This document shows, piece by piece, positions 31,001 to 43,000 of a stretch of DNA of 64,000 nt. The stretch's first letter is position 1; each line of letters begins with the position of its first letter. The position numbers and the translations under genes were made by a program. Source of the stretch: Archangium lipolyticum (GTDB lineage Bacteria; Myxococcota; Myxococcia; Myxococcales; Myxococcaceae); assembly GCF_024623785.1 (NCBI RefSeq), contig NZ_JANKBZ010000001.1, positions 310,001 through 374,000 of the forward strand, written 5' to 3'. The notes beneath the pieces are model-generated. The model was not told the DNA's origin and did not search any database. It was given only the letters and a program-made list of their open reading frames with translations.

Positions 31001-34000
31001 CGCGGAAGGTGAGCCACTGCGTCCCCATCACCACCGCCACGGCCTCCGGCGTGCGCGCCACCCGCGCCTCGAACAGCGCCGCGAGTCCCTCCCCCTCCCC
31101 ACGCTCCACCGCCGTCGCGTTCCACTCGCGCAGCACCCGCTGGCGCTCCGTCCCGTCCAGCGGCGACAGCTCCGCCACCGGGCGCTCGGACTCCTCCACC
31201 ATCCGCATCAGCAACACCCGGAGGTGCCCCAGCATCCGCTCCGCGTCCGCCGCGTCGATGCGCCGCGCGTCGTGGAACAGGTGCAGGCCCAGCCCGTGGT
31301 GGGCGTCGGCCACCAGCACCAGCGGATAGCTGTCCAGCTCATGCGTGCGCACGTCGCGCACCTCGAGCCCCGAGCCCTCCCCCATCACTCCTTCCATGGG
31401 GTAGTTCTCCACCACCACCAGCGTCTCGAAGAGCGGCGTCCCGGACGGCACCTCGCTCCAGCGCTGCACCTCCGGCAGGGGGCTGTGCTCGTGCTGCCGC
31501 GTCTCCAGCAGCCAGTCCTGCAGCTTCAGGAGCCACTCGCCCACCGTCACCCCGCGCTGGATGCGTGCCCGCACCGGCAGCGTGTTGATGAACAACCCGA
31601 CGATCTCCTCCACGCCCGGCAGCGACGCCGGACGGCCGGAGACGGTGTTGCCGAAGACCACGTCGTCCTCGCCGGCATGGTGGCGCAGCAGCAACGCCCA
31701 CGCCCCCATGACACACGTGCCCAGCGTCACCTTCTTCCGGCGCGCGAGCCCCTGGAGCGCGGCGACCTCCTCGGGCGACAGCAGGGCCCGCCGCTGCTGG
31801 CGATCGGGCACACCCCCGGGGATGGGGCCTCGATCCACTCCCACTCGCGTGGGCGACGTGAAGCCCGCCAGCGACCTGCGCCAGAACTCCCGGGCGGGTC
31901 CCAGGTCCTGACGCTTCAACCACGCGATGAAGTCCCGATACGGGCGCGCCTCGGGCCAGTGACGCGTGAGGCCGAGCGTCAACGCCTCGTACCGGGCGAA
32001 CACCTCACGCACCACCAGCGGCAGGGACCAGCCATCCATCAACAGGTGCGAGAAGCTGAGGACGAACCGCCAGGCCCGCTCACCCGTCCGCAACAGCGTG
32101 AGCCGCATCAGGGGCGCGCGCTCCAGCTCGAGGCCGATCCGCCGATCCGCTTCGATCCACGCGGCCAGCCGCGCCTCCCGCTCCGGGAGCGGTACCTCGC
32201 GCCAGTCCTCCGAGCGCACCGGGAGCGCCGCGTCGCGCGATACCAGTTGCAGCGGCTCCTCCAGGCCCTCCCAGAAGAAGGCCGTGCGCAGGATGGCATG
32301 GTGGGCCACCGTCTCCTGCCACGCGCGGGTCACCGCGGTGACGTCCAGCGGGCCGTGCACCTCCCAGGAGAGCTGGTTGAGGTACATGTCCGGGCTGGCG
32401 GCGTGCAGCACGTGGAAGAGCAAGCCCTGCTGCAACGGGGACAGCGGGTACAGGTCCTCGATGCTCCGGCGCCCCACCCGCTCCACCAGCGAGTCCAGCG
32501 CCTCCTGGGTGATCGCCGCCAGCGGGAAGTCGGACGGCGTGTAGCCACCCGCCTTCGAGGACTGGCAGTGCGCGATCAGCTCGCGCAGGCGCTCCAGGAA
32601 GTCCGCCGCGAGCCGCTCGATGGTCTCCCGGCGGTGGAGTGCCTCCCCGTACGTCCACGTCATCTGGAGCTGGCCGCCCACCACCGCGCCCATCACGTCG
32701 AGCAGGTACGGCCGGCGGTTCCCCGGGCCACGCTGGAGCCCCATGCCCTCGGGCGCGAGCGAGAGCATCCCGCTCCCGGCCAGCGCACCGTCCACCTGTC
32801 CGAGGTAGTTGAAGCTCAGCTCCGCGGCGGGCAGTGCCGCCAGCCCGGAGTCCTCGCGCAGGTGGCGCAGCAGCCCGTAGCCCATGCCCTTGGAGGGCAC
32901 GGCGCGCAGCTGCTCCTTCACGGCCCGCAGCGCCTCGCCGGGGCCTCCCGCGTTCCGCAGGTCCACCAGCGCCGGGTAGTACGTGGTGAACCAGCCCATC
33001 GTGCGCGAGACGTCCAGGTCCGCGAGCAGCTCCTCGCGCCCGTGGCCCTCCACGTCCACCAGCACCAGCGGGTTGCCGGCCCAGTGTCCCACCGTCCGCG
33101 CGAGCGCCGTGAGCAGCGCGTCGTTGATTCGCGTGTGGTACGCGCGCGGCACGTCCTGCAACAGCGCTCGCGTCTCCTCGACGGAGAGGCTCGCGGTCAC
33201 GTTCCGGGCCAGGCCCTCGGTGTTCCCGCCTCCCGGCAGCTCCACCGGCAGGCGCGTCACACGCGACCAGGGACGCTCCAGCCACCAGGAGCGTTCGGAC
33301 TCCAGCTCCTTCGAGAGCGCGTACTCGGAGAGGCCCCGGGCCCACGCCTGCAAGGAGGTGGTCTTCGGCGGCAGGCCCGCCGGAGCACCGGCCGCGAGCC
33401 GCTGGTACGCCGTCAGCAGGTCCTCCAGGAGGATGCGCCAGGAGACGCCATCCACCACCAGGTGGTGCAGCACGAGCAGCAGCCGCCCGGACCGCCCCGC
33501 CCCGAGGTCGAACAGCACCGCCCGCAGCAGAGAGCCCTCCTCCAGCCGCAGCGAGCCCTGCACCTCCGAGGCCCGCCGCTCCAGCTCCGCGGCCTGCTCG
33601 CCCGCCGGTACGCCCGACAGGTCCACGCGCTCCAGCCGCACGGGCTCGCCCGGGGCCGCGCACGCCTGCCGCCAGCCGTCCTCCCCTCGAGCGAAGCGCA
33701 GACGCAGCGCATCGTGGTGCTCCACCACGTGCCCCAGCGCGCGCTCCAACACCGCCGCGTCCAGGGCCGTGCGCACCTCCAGGAAGAGCGACATGTTCCA
33801 GTGGTGCGGCTCCGCGGGCGCCTGGGCGAAGAACCAGCGCTGGATGGGCGTGAGCGCCACCGGGCCCGTCACCGGTCCCTGCTCGGCCCTCACCGCCAAC
33901 CGCGTGTTCGCCACCGCCGCGAGCCGGGCCACCGTGGGATTCTGGAAGATCTGGCGCGGCGACAGCTCGATGCCCGCCCGGCCCGCCCGTGTGACGATCT

Positions 34001-37000
34001 GGATGCTGAGGATGGAGTCCCCGCCCAGCTCGAAGAAGTTGTCCTCCACGCCCACGCGCTCCACGCCGAGCACCTCGCACCAGATGCGCGCGAGCTGCTC
34101 CTCCCGCTCGTCACGGGGCGCCACGTACGCCGTGCTCCGGGCGGCCGCCTGGGCCTCCGGGGCCGGCAGCGCGCCCAGGTCCACCTTGCCGGTGCGCGTG
34201 CGCGGCAGGGCCTCCCGCTCCACGAAGGCGGACGGCACCATGTACTCGGGCAGCCGCTCGCGGAGGAAGGCGCTCAGGGCCTCCGCCCCGGGGGCTGGAA
34301 GCTGGTGGGGCACGACGTAACCGACGAGCCGCTTGCCGCCCCGCCCGTCCTCGTGCGCGGCCACCGCCACCTCGCGCAGCCCGGGGTGGGCGGCGAGCGC
34401 CGCTTCCACCTCGCCCGTCTCGATGCGGAAGCCCCGCACCTTCACCTGTCCGTCCTGGCGCCCGAGGAACTCGAGCACTCCGTTCCGCAGCCAGCGCACG
34501 CGGTCGCCCGTGCGGTACAGCCGCGCGCCCGGGGCCGTGTCGAACGGATCGGCCAGGAAGCGTTCGGAGGTCAGCTCGGGCCTGCCGAGGTAGCCACGCG
34601 CCACGCCCGCTCCGCCGATGAACAGCTCGCCCGGGACTCCCACGGGGACGGGCTGGAGACGCTCGTCCAGCACGTACACCCGGGCGCCAGGAATGGCGCG
34701 GCCGATCGGCACCGGTCCCGTCTCCGACGCGGAGACGCGATGCACCGTGCTCCAGATGGTGGCCTCGGTGGGGCCGTACTCGTTGAAGAGCGGCGTGTGA
34801 GGCAGCGCCTCGTGGTGGGCGCGGACCAGTTCCTTCTGAGGTGCCTCGCCACCAACGGAGACGGCGCGCAGGCTGGAGAGCCCACCGGCCGGCGCCGCCG
34901 CGAGGATCTGCGCGTAGAGCACCGGCACGCAGATGAGGTGCGTGACGCCGTACTTCGAGAGAGAGGCGGCCAACGCCTTCGGATCATCCAGCACTCCGGT
35001 GTCCGGGAAGCGCAGCGTGCCGCCGTGGAGCAGCGTCCAGAACAGGCCGGCGAGCGAGGCGTCGAAGGTGAACGGCGACAGCGAGAGGCTGACGCCCGGT
35101 GCCCCATACACCTCGAAGCGGGCGCGCGTGGCGTGCACGAGCTGGCGATGCTCCACCACCACGCCCTTGGGCTTGCCCGTGGAGCCGGAGGTGAAGAGGA
35201 CGTACGCCGCGTGATGGGGCTCCGGACGAGGCGCGGGAGACACATCGGGCTCGGACGCCACGGCCTCCAGCAGGAGCTCCCGGTCGAGCATCACCCGGGC
35301 GCCCGCGTCCTCCATCAGGAACCGCAACCGCTCCCGAGGGTGCGAAGGATCCAACGGGAGCCAGGCGCCTCCCGCCGCGAGCGTGCCCAGGATGGCGGAC
35401 ACCATGTCCGTGGAGCGCTCCAGCGCGAGCGCCACCACGTGCTCGGAGCCCACGCCACGCCGACGCAGCCACGAGGCGATGCGCGAGGCCCGCGCGGACA
35501 GCTCGCGGTACGAGAGCACCTCCCCGGCGGCGGCCACGGCGGGCGCGTCGGGAGTCCGAGCCACCTGGGCCTCGAAGAGCTCCAGCACGGTGGCGGAGTC
35601 CCGGGGCGCGGTGGACGGATTCCACTCGACCAGGAGCCGCTGACGCTCGGCCTCGGACAGGAGCGCCAGCGCGGAGAGCCGCCGCTCCGGTACCTCGGCG
35701 ATGCCCTCCAGCAGGCGCACGAAGTGCTCGCCCATGCGGGCGATGGTCTCCGCATCGAAGAGATCGGTGTTGTACTCGAGCCCGGCCCAGAGCCCGTCCG
35801 CCGTCTCGCGCAGCTCCAGCGCGAGATCCAACTTGGCGGCGCCCGCGTGGGCGTCCATGCCGCTCAGGGTGAGGCCCGCGAGCTGCACGGTGGGCATGGG
35901 GACGTTGTGGAGCACCAGCAGCGTCTGGAAGATGGGCGAGTGGCCCAGGTCACGCGAGACGTGCAGCGCGTCGACGAGCTTCTCGAAGGGCGCCTCCTGG
36001 TGGGCGAAGGCCTCCAGGGCGGTGCGGCGGACGCGGCCGAGCAGCTCCACGAAGGACGGATCCCCGGACAGTCCGGCACGCAGGGGCAGCGAGTTGATGA
36101 AGCACCCGACGAGGGGCTCCAGCTCGGGCCGGCTGCGGCCCGCCACCGCGGTGCCCACGGCGAAGTCCTCCTGGCCACTGTAGCGGAACAGGAGCACCTG
36201 GTAGGCGGCCATGAGCGCCATGAAGGGTGTGGCCCCCTCGCGCTTCGCGAGCGCGCCCAGCGCATCGGCCAGGCGCCGGGGGATGGTGAAGCAGTGCTGC
36301 GCGCCCCGGTAGCCCTGCACCGCCGGCCGGGGCCTGTCCGTGGGGAGCCGCAGCACCGGGACCTCGGCCAGCGTCTGCTTCCACCAGGACAGCTCCGACT
36401 CCAGCGCGGGGCCCCTCATCCACTGGTGCTGCCAGGCGGCGTAGTCCGCGTACTGCACGGTCAGCTCGGGCAGCGGAGACGCGGCGCCCGTGACATAGGC
36501 CGCGTAGAGGATCGCCAGCTCCTTCATCATCACGCCCGCGGACCAGCCGTCGGACACGATGTGGTGCGGGGTGACGAGCAGCACGTGCTCCGTGTCCTCG
36601 ACCTGGAGCAGCGCCGCGCGCATCAGCGGACCGGCCGCGAGATCGAACGGCCGCCGGGCCTCCTCGCGGGCCCACCGGGCGATCTCCGCGCCGCGGTCTC
36701 CCGACGCTTCCAGCCGCGCCCGCTCCAGGGGCACGGACATGGACGGGGCGATGCGCTGCACGGGGCCGGAGTCCTCCAGGGCGAAGGTGGTCCGGAGCAC
36801 CTCGTGGCGGCGCACCACCTCGTTGAGGGCCCGTTCCAGCGCGGAGGTGTCCAGGCGCCCGCTGAGGCGCAGCGCGGACGGGTTGTTGTAGGCCACGTTC
36901 CCGGGCTCGAGCTGGTCCAGGTACCACAGCCGCTGCTGGGCGAAGCTGAGGGGCAGCGGCCGATCGCGCGGCACGCGGGTGATGGCGGGCGGGCCCTCGG

Positions 37001-40000
37001 GGCGGCGAGGCGATTCCGCACGCGGAGCCTGGGCAGCGGGGGCCGCCGGCCGGCGGGCCGGAGCGCTCCCCGTCGAGAGGAGCTCCACCGAGCCATCCGC
37101 GCGGAGCCGGGCGCGCCGTCCCGTGGTGAGCAGCCGTGCTCCCGCCTCGGAGGGATGGGGCACGAGCCGGCTGCGCGTGGCCTCCGGAGCCATCCAGAAG
37201 CCTCGCGGGACTCCTCCGCCCCCGAGGGCGAGCTCACCGGCCACGCCCACGGGCACGGGCTGTCCCCGCGAGTCCAGCACGTGGAGCCGCACGTGCGAGG
37301 GAAGCGCGGCGAGCACCTGGAGCTGCGCGCTCTGATCCGGACGAACCGGCAGCCACGTCCCGGGCCCGAGCGTCTCCTCGCGGCGCACCACCTCCACGCC
37401 GGCCGCGCGAGCGAGCGAGACGGCCAGCTCCGGCGCACCGCCCGCGATGAAGAGCCGGCGCACCGGGCGAAGGGCCTCGGCCACACCGGGCATGCCCGCG
37501 AGCGCGCGGGCCAGGGTGGGCGTGCAGTGCAGGTGCGTGACGCCCGCCTCGCGGACGAGCGCGAGCAGCGCCCGCGCGTCCGGGCCACTCTCGTGCAACA
37601 CGGTGGGCGCGCTTCCCGTGTCCTCCGGTTGCGAGCGCCGCCGCAGCGTGTCCAGGTGCTGGAGGCTGACCAGCGTCGCCTCGGTGCCGATGCCGAAGTC
37701 CACGAGGCAGGCCACCTCGTCGATGTCCAACCGCTTCACGCGCTCGACCATGGGAGCGCTGGACTCGGGCGTGCCGAAGAGGCCACCGTCCTCCATGTAG
37801 CGCTCGAGCCCGTGCTCCACCAGCGCCTCCATGTCCCGGGGCGTCAGGGTGCGCGGGTCCACCTTCAGCCCCTGGCTGGCGGCGAAGCCACTGAGGATGT
37901 CCACCGAGCTGCGGAAATACTTGAGGAGCGGCTCGCGCACGGTGCGGCGCGCCTCGGCCGCATCCGAGCCGAGGAAGGCGTGCATCATCAGGCTCACGTG
38001 TCCGCGGCCCGCGTGGCCATGCTGCCGCCACGTCTCGCGGTAGAGCGCCACCTTCTCGGCCAGCGAGTCCAGCTGCTGGCCCATCAGGTTGGTGAGCACG
38101 TTGGCGCCCATCTCTCCCGCAAGCCGGAAGGTGTCGGGGCTGCCCGCGGCCGTCAGCCAGAAGGGCAGCTCGGCCTGCACGGGACGCGGGCGGATGGTGA
38201 GCTCCACCTCCTTGCCCTCGCCGTTGCGGCGGCGCACCGTTCCACCCCGCCACAGGTGCCGCACCAGCTCGATGCCCTCGTGGAGGACCGCCTTGCGGCG
38301 CGCGTAGTTGTCGGGTGCGAAGACGAAGTCGTTGGCGTGCCACCCCGAGGCGAACGACACCCCCACCCGTCCGCCGGAGAGGTTGTCGATCATCGCCCAT
38401 TCCTCGGCGACCTGGATGGGATCGTGCAGGGGGAGCACCACGCTGCCCGCGCGGATGCCGATCTGCTCGGTGATCGTCGCGATGCCCGCGCCGGTGATGG
38501 CGGGGCTCGGATAGAGGCCACCGAAGGAGTGGAAGTGACGCTCGGGCGTCCAGATGGCCGAGAAGCCGTGCGCGTCGGCGAAGCGCGCCCCATCCAGCAG
38601 GAGCTGGTACTTGCGCCGGCCGAGCCCGTCCTCGTCATTGGCGAAGTACGAGAGGCCGAAGGCCAGCGGGCGGCGAGCCGGGGTGCCCTGCCCCACCGCG
38701 ATGAAGCGCGCGTGACCGGTCTCGGGAGCCAGGAGGACGCGCAGGCCGCGGCTCAGGGCCCAGAGCACCTCCAGGCCGCTGCCGTGAGCACCGGGCTCCT
38801 CGGCCCAGAGCCAGGCACCGCCCGGAGTGGCCCCGTGGCCCTCGTCGAGCGCGCGGAACAGGTGGGCCACCGTGCCCTGGGTGTGAATGGCCTGGAGCGG
38901 CGCGCCCGTGGAGCCGGCCAGCGGCTCGAGGCACACCATGGACTCGACATCGGGGGCCGAACGGCGCGCCACCGGAGACGGGAGCGTCCCCTCGGGCAGC
39001 GCATCCACGTGCAGCATCCGGGAAGCGTCGAGCGCCAGGCTCGTCCGCAGCCGCGAGTGCGTGAGCAGCAGCGGCGGAGGAGAGCCCTCGGGCGAGAACG
39101 AGGCCAGTTCGCGGAGCCGGGCCGGCGGCAGGAGCACCCAGGCCGCTCCGGCCTCCAGCACGGCCCAGAGGGCCACGAGGCGCTCGGGCGAGGGCTCCAG
39201 GCACACGGCCACGAGCTGCTCCGCGCCCACGCCCTTCTGGCTCAGCAGGCTGGCGAGGTGCCGGGCACGCTCACGCAGCTCGCGCCAGGACAGACCGCGC
39301 TCCCCGGCGGAGACGGCGAGGGCCTCCGGGGCCTGAGAGGCCTGGGCCTCCAGCGAGGCCAGGACCGGAATGACCTCGGCACGAGGAGCGTCCACCCGGA
39401 TGACGGCGAGCTGGCTCCGCTCGGCCGCGGTCAGCAGGGACAGCTCGGAGAGGCGCTGGCCGGGGTTGGCGAGAGCGGACTCGAGGAGCGCCTGGAGGTG
39501 GTGGAGCAGCCGATCGACGGTGGGCGGCTCGAACAGCTCGGCGGCGTACTCCAGGTGGCCCTCGTAACCGTGCGGGCCCTCGTTCATGAAGATGGAGAGA
39601 TGCGAGAGCGTGGCGCCGAACTGGGCGGGTGCGTCCGGCACCTCCACGAGCTCCAGGCGGAGCGCGGGCAGCTCCATGCTCGACGCGAAACCGGCGTGGA
39701 GGACGAACACCGCGTCGAACAGCCGGGCGCGCTCGGGGTCCTTGCCGGGCTCGAGCTCGCGCACGAGGTGCTCATAGGGCACGTCCGGATTCGCGTAGGC
39801 GCCGAGCGTGGTGTCTCGCACGCGGGAGAGCAGCTCGAGGAAGGTGGGATCGCCGGACAGGTCCGTGCGCAGCGGGACGGCGTGGGCCACGTAGCCGATC
39901 AGCGGCTCCAGCTCGCCCCGGGTGCGGTTGCCGATGGGGGTGCCCACCACGATGTCGTCCTGGCCGGCGTAGCGGGCCAGCAGCGCCTTGTATGCGGCCA

Positions 40001-43000
40001 GGAGGATCATGAAGTCGGTGAAGCCCTCGCGCTGGCCGAGCGCGTGGATGGCATCGGTGAGCGCGCGGGAGAAGCCGAAGGGCCGGCGCGTCCCGAGGAG
40101 CTCGCGGACGGCCTCGCGCGGACGGTCCATGGGCAGCGCCAGCGGGGCGGGCGGCTGGGCCATGCGCTCGCGCCAGTAGGACTCCTGCTCCGAGAAGGCG
40201 CCGGCCGCCAGCACGCGACGCTGCCACGCCGCGTAGTCCATGTACTGCACGGACAGGGCCGGAAGCGGCGAGGGTCTGCCCTGGAGGAACGCCGCGTAGA
40301 GCACCGACAGCTCGCGGACGAGGGCCACCATGGACAGGGTGTCCGAGACGACGTGGTGCAGGGTGACGAGCAGCAGGTGCGCGTCCGCGTCGATGCGGAC
40401 GAGGCTCGCGCGGATGACGGGGCCACGCTCCAGCGAGAACGGCCGGGCGGCCTCTTCGCGGGCGAGCCGCATCGCCTCGGCTTCGCGCTGCTCGCGGGAG
40501 CCCTCCAGCACGGTGACGGCGAGCGACGGCTTCAGCTCGGGGGTGACGCGGAGCACGGTCCGGCCATCCACGGTGGCGTAGGTGGTGCGGAGGGCCTCGT
40601 GGCGGCGGATGACCTCACCGAGGCTCCGCTCCAGCACGGCCACGTCCAGCGAGCCCGTCAGCCGAAGGGCCACGGGCATGTAGAGCGCCGGGTTGCCGGG
40701 GACGAAGCGCTCCAGCGCGCACACCCGCTCCTGCACGAAGGAGAGCGGCAGCACACCCTCGCGCGGAATGGGGACGAGGGGCGGCACCGGGGCGCGCCCC
40801 GCGCCGGGAGCCAGCTCCTTCAGCCGGGCCTCGATCCGCGAGGCGACTCCCGCCACCGTCGGGGCCTCGAACAGGTCGCTCAACGGAAGCTGCACGGGGA
40901 ACGTCTCGCGCAGGCGCGTGAGCATCTGCGCGGCCATCAGCGAGTTGCCGCCCAGCTCCAGGAAGTTGTCGTTGATGCCGAAGTCCGCGATGCCGAGCCG
41001 CTCGCGCCAGATCTCCATCACCTGGCGCTCGATGTCGTTGCGCGGACCGGGAGCGCCCTCCCCCGCCACGGCCGGAACCGGTTTGGGAACGGGAGCAGGC
41101 GCGGGAGCCTCCTGCCGGGGTGCCTCCTGCTCCAACCACCGGGACTCGAGCACGAAGCGCTGACGCTCGAAGGGATAGGTGGGCAGGGGGACGCGCAGGC
41201 GCCGCTCATGCGCGTAGAACCGGTCCCAGCGGATCTCCAGGCCAGCCCGCCACAGTGCGCCGACGGACTCCAGGAGCGCGCCATGATCGGACGCGGACAC
41301 GCCCGCGCGAGGCAGCGACGGCACGGCCAGGGAGCCCTCCACGCCACGCAGGCGCAGGCGGGCGAGCGCGGTGAGCGCCTGATCCGGGCCCACCTCCAGG
41401 AGCACGAGGCCCCCATCACGCAGCAGGGAGTCCAGACCCTCGGCGAAGCGGACGGGTTGGCGCATCTGCCGGACCCAGTACGAGGGATCGGTCACCTCCT
41501 CGGGGCGGATCCACGTGCCCGTGAGGCTGGAGACGTAGGGCCGCGTCGGAGCGGAGAGACGCAGCCCCGCGACGACGCGCTGGAGCTCCGGCATCACCGG
41601 CTCCACGTCGGCCGAGTGGAAGGCCTGACGCGCGGGGAGCCGCAGCACGCCCACGTCCCGGCGCACCAGCTCCTGCTCGAGCCGCTCCACCTCGGAGACT
41701 GGGCCGGAGACGACACACCGGGAGGCGCCGTTGATGGCGGCGAGCGAGAGCCCACCGGTGAGCAGCGGGCGCAGGTCCGCCTCGGAGCAGCCCACGGCGG
41801 TCATGGCGCCCGGAGGCATGGAGGCCATCAGCCGGCCCCGGGCCACGGCGAGCGTCAGCGCGTCCTCCAGGGACAGCACGCCCGCGAGGCACGCGACGAC
41901 GTACTCGCCATAGCTGTGCCCGAGCATCGCGTGGGGCTCGATGCCCCAGTCCATCCAGAGGCGAGCCAGCGCGTACTCCACGGTGAACAGCGCGGGCAGC
42001 GCGAAGCGGGGGTCCGCCAGGGCCTCACGGGCGGCGGCCTCCTGGCCGGGCGCGGGGTACAGCAGCGGGCGCAGGTCCCTGCCCAACCGGGGAGCGAGCA
42101 GCATGAAGCACGCGTCGGCGTGCTCACGGAAGACGGGCTCGGAGACGTACAGCTCGCGGGCCATGCCCACGGACTGCGCGCCCTGGCCGGGGAACAGGAA
42201 GGCCACGCGCTGCTCGCGGGCGGCCTCCAGGCTGGCGAGGCTGCGGATCGCGGGAGGCGCCTTCAACCGGGCGAGCAGCCCGGCCGTATCCGCGGCAACG
42301 AGAGCCCGCCGGTGCTCGAAGGACTTGCGGCCCACGGCGCGGGTGAAGGCCAGGTCGGCCAGGTCCACCTCGGGCCGGGCCTCCAGGTGGGCGGCGAGCT
42401 CGCGCGTCATCGCCTCCAGCGCCTCGGGGCTGCGGGCGGAGAGCGTGACGAGCTGGTGGGGCCGAACGCTCGGCTGGCTCTCGACGATCGGGGCCTCGCC
42501 GAGGATGGCGTGCGCGTTGGTGCCGCCGATGCCGAAGGAGCTGACGGCCGCGAGCCGCGGCGTCTCCCCGCGCTTCCACTCGCGGCGTCCGGTGACGACG
42601 AAGAAGGGGCTGCTCTCCAGGGCGAGCGCGGGGTTGGGCCGCTCGAAGTGGAGGCTCGGAGGCAGCTCCTCGTTGTGCAGCGCCAGCGTGGCCTTGAGCA
42701 ACCCGGCGATGCCCGCGGCGGTGTCCAGGTGGCCGATGTTCGTCTTCACCGAGCCGATGCCGCAGAAGCCCCGGGCGTCCGTGTCGCGGCGGTAGGCGCG
42801 GGTGAGCGCGGCGACCTCTATCGGATCCCCGAGCGGCGTGCCGGTGCCGTGCGCCTCCACGTAGCCGATGTCCCCGGCCTGGACGCCGGCATAGGCGAGG
42901 GCCTCGGAGATGACGTCGGACTGGCCCTCGACGCTGGGGGCGGTGTAGCCGACCTTGAGGTGGCCGTCGTTGTTGATGGCCGAGCCCTTGATGACGGCGT

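Noticed and set aside
34170-35590. Naming the substrates of A1, A2 and A6
   Set aside because: The pocket residues could be read roughly but did not match a code I remember well enough to state an amino acid.
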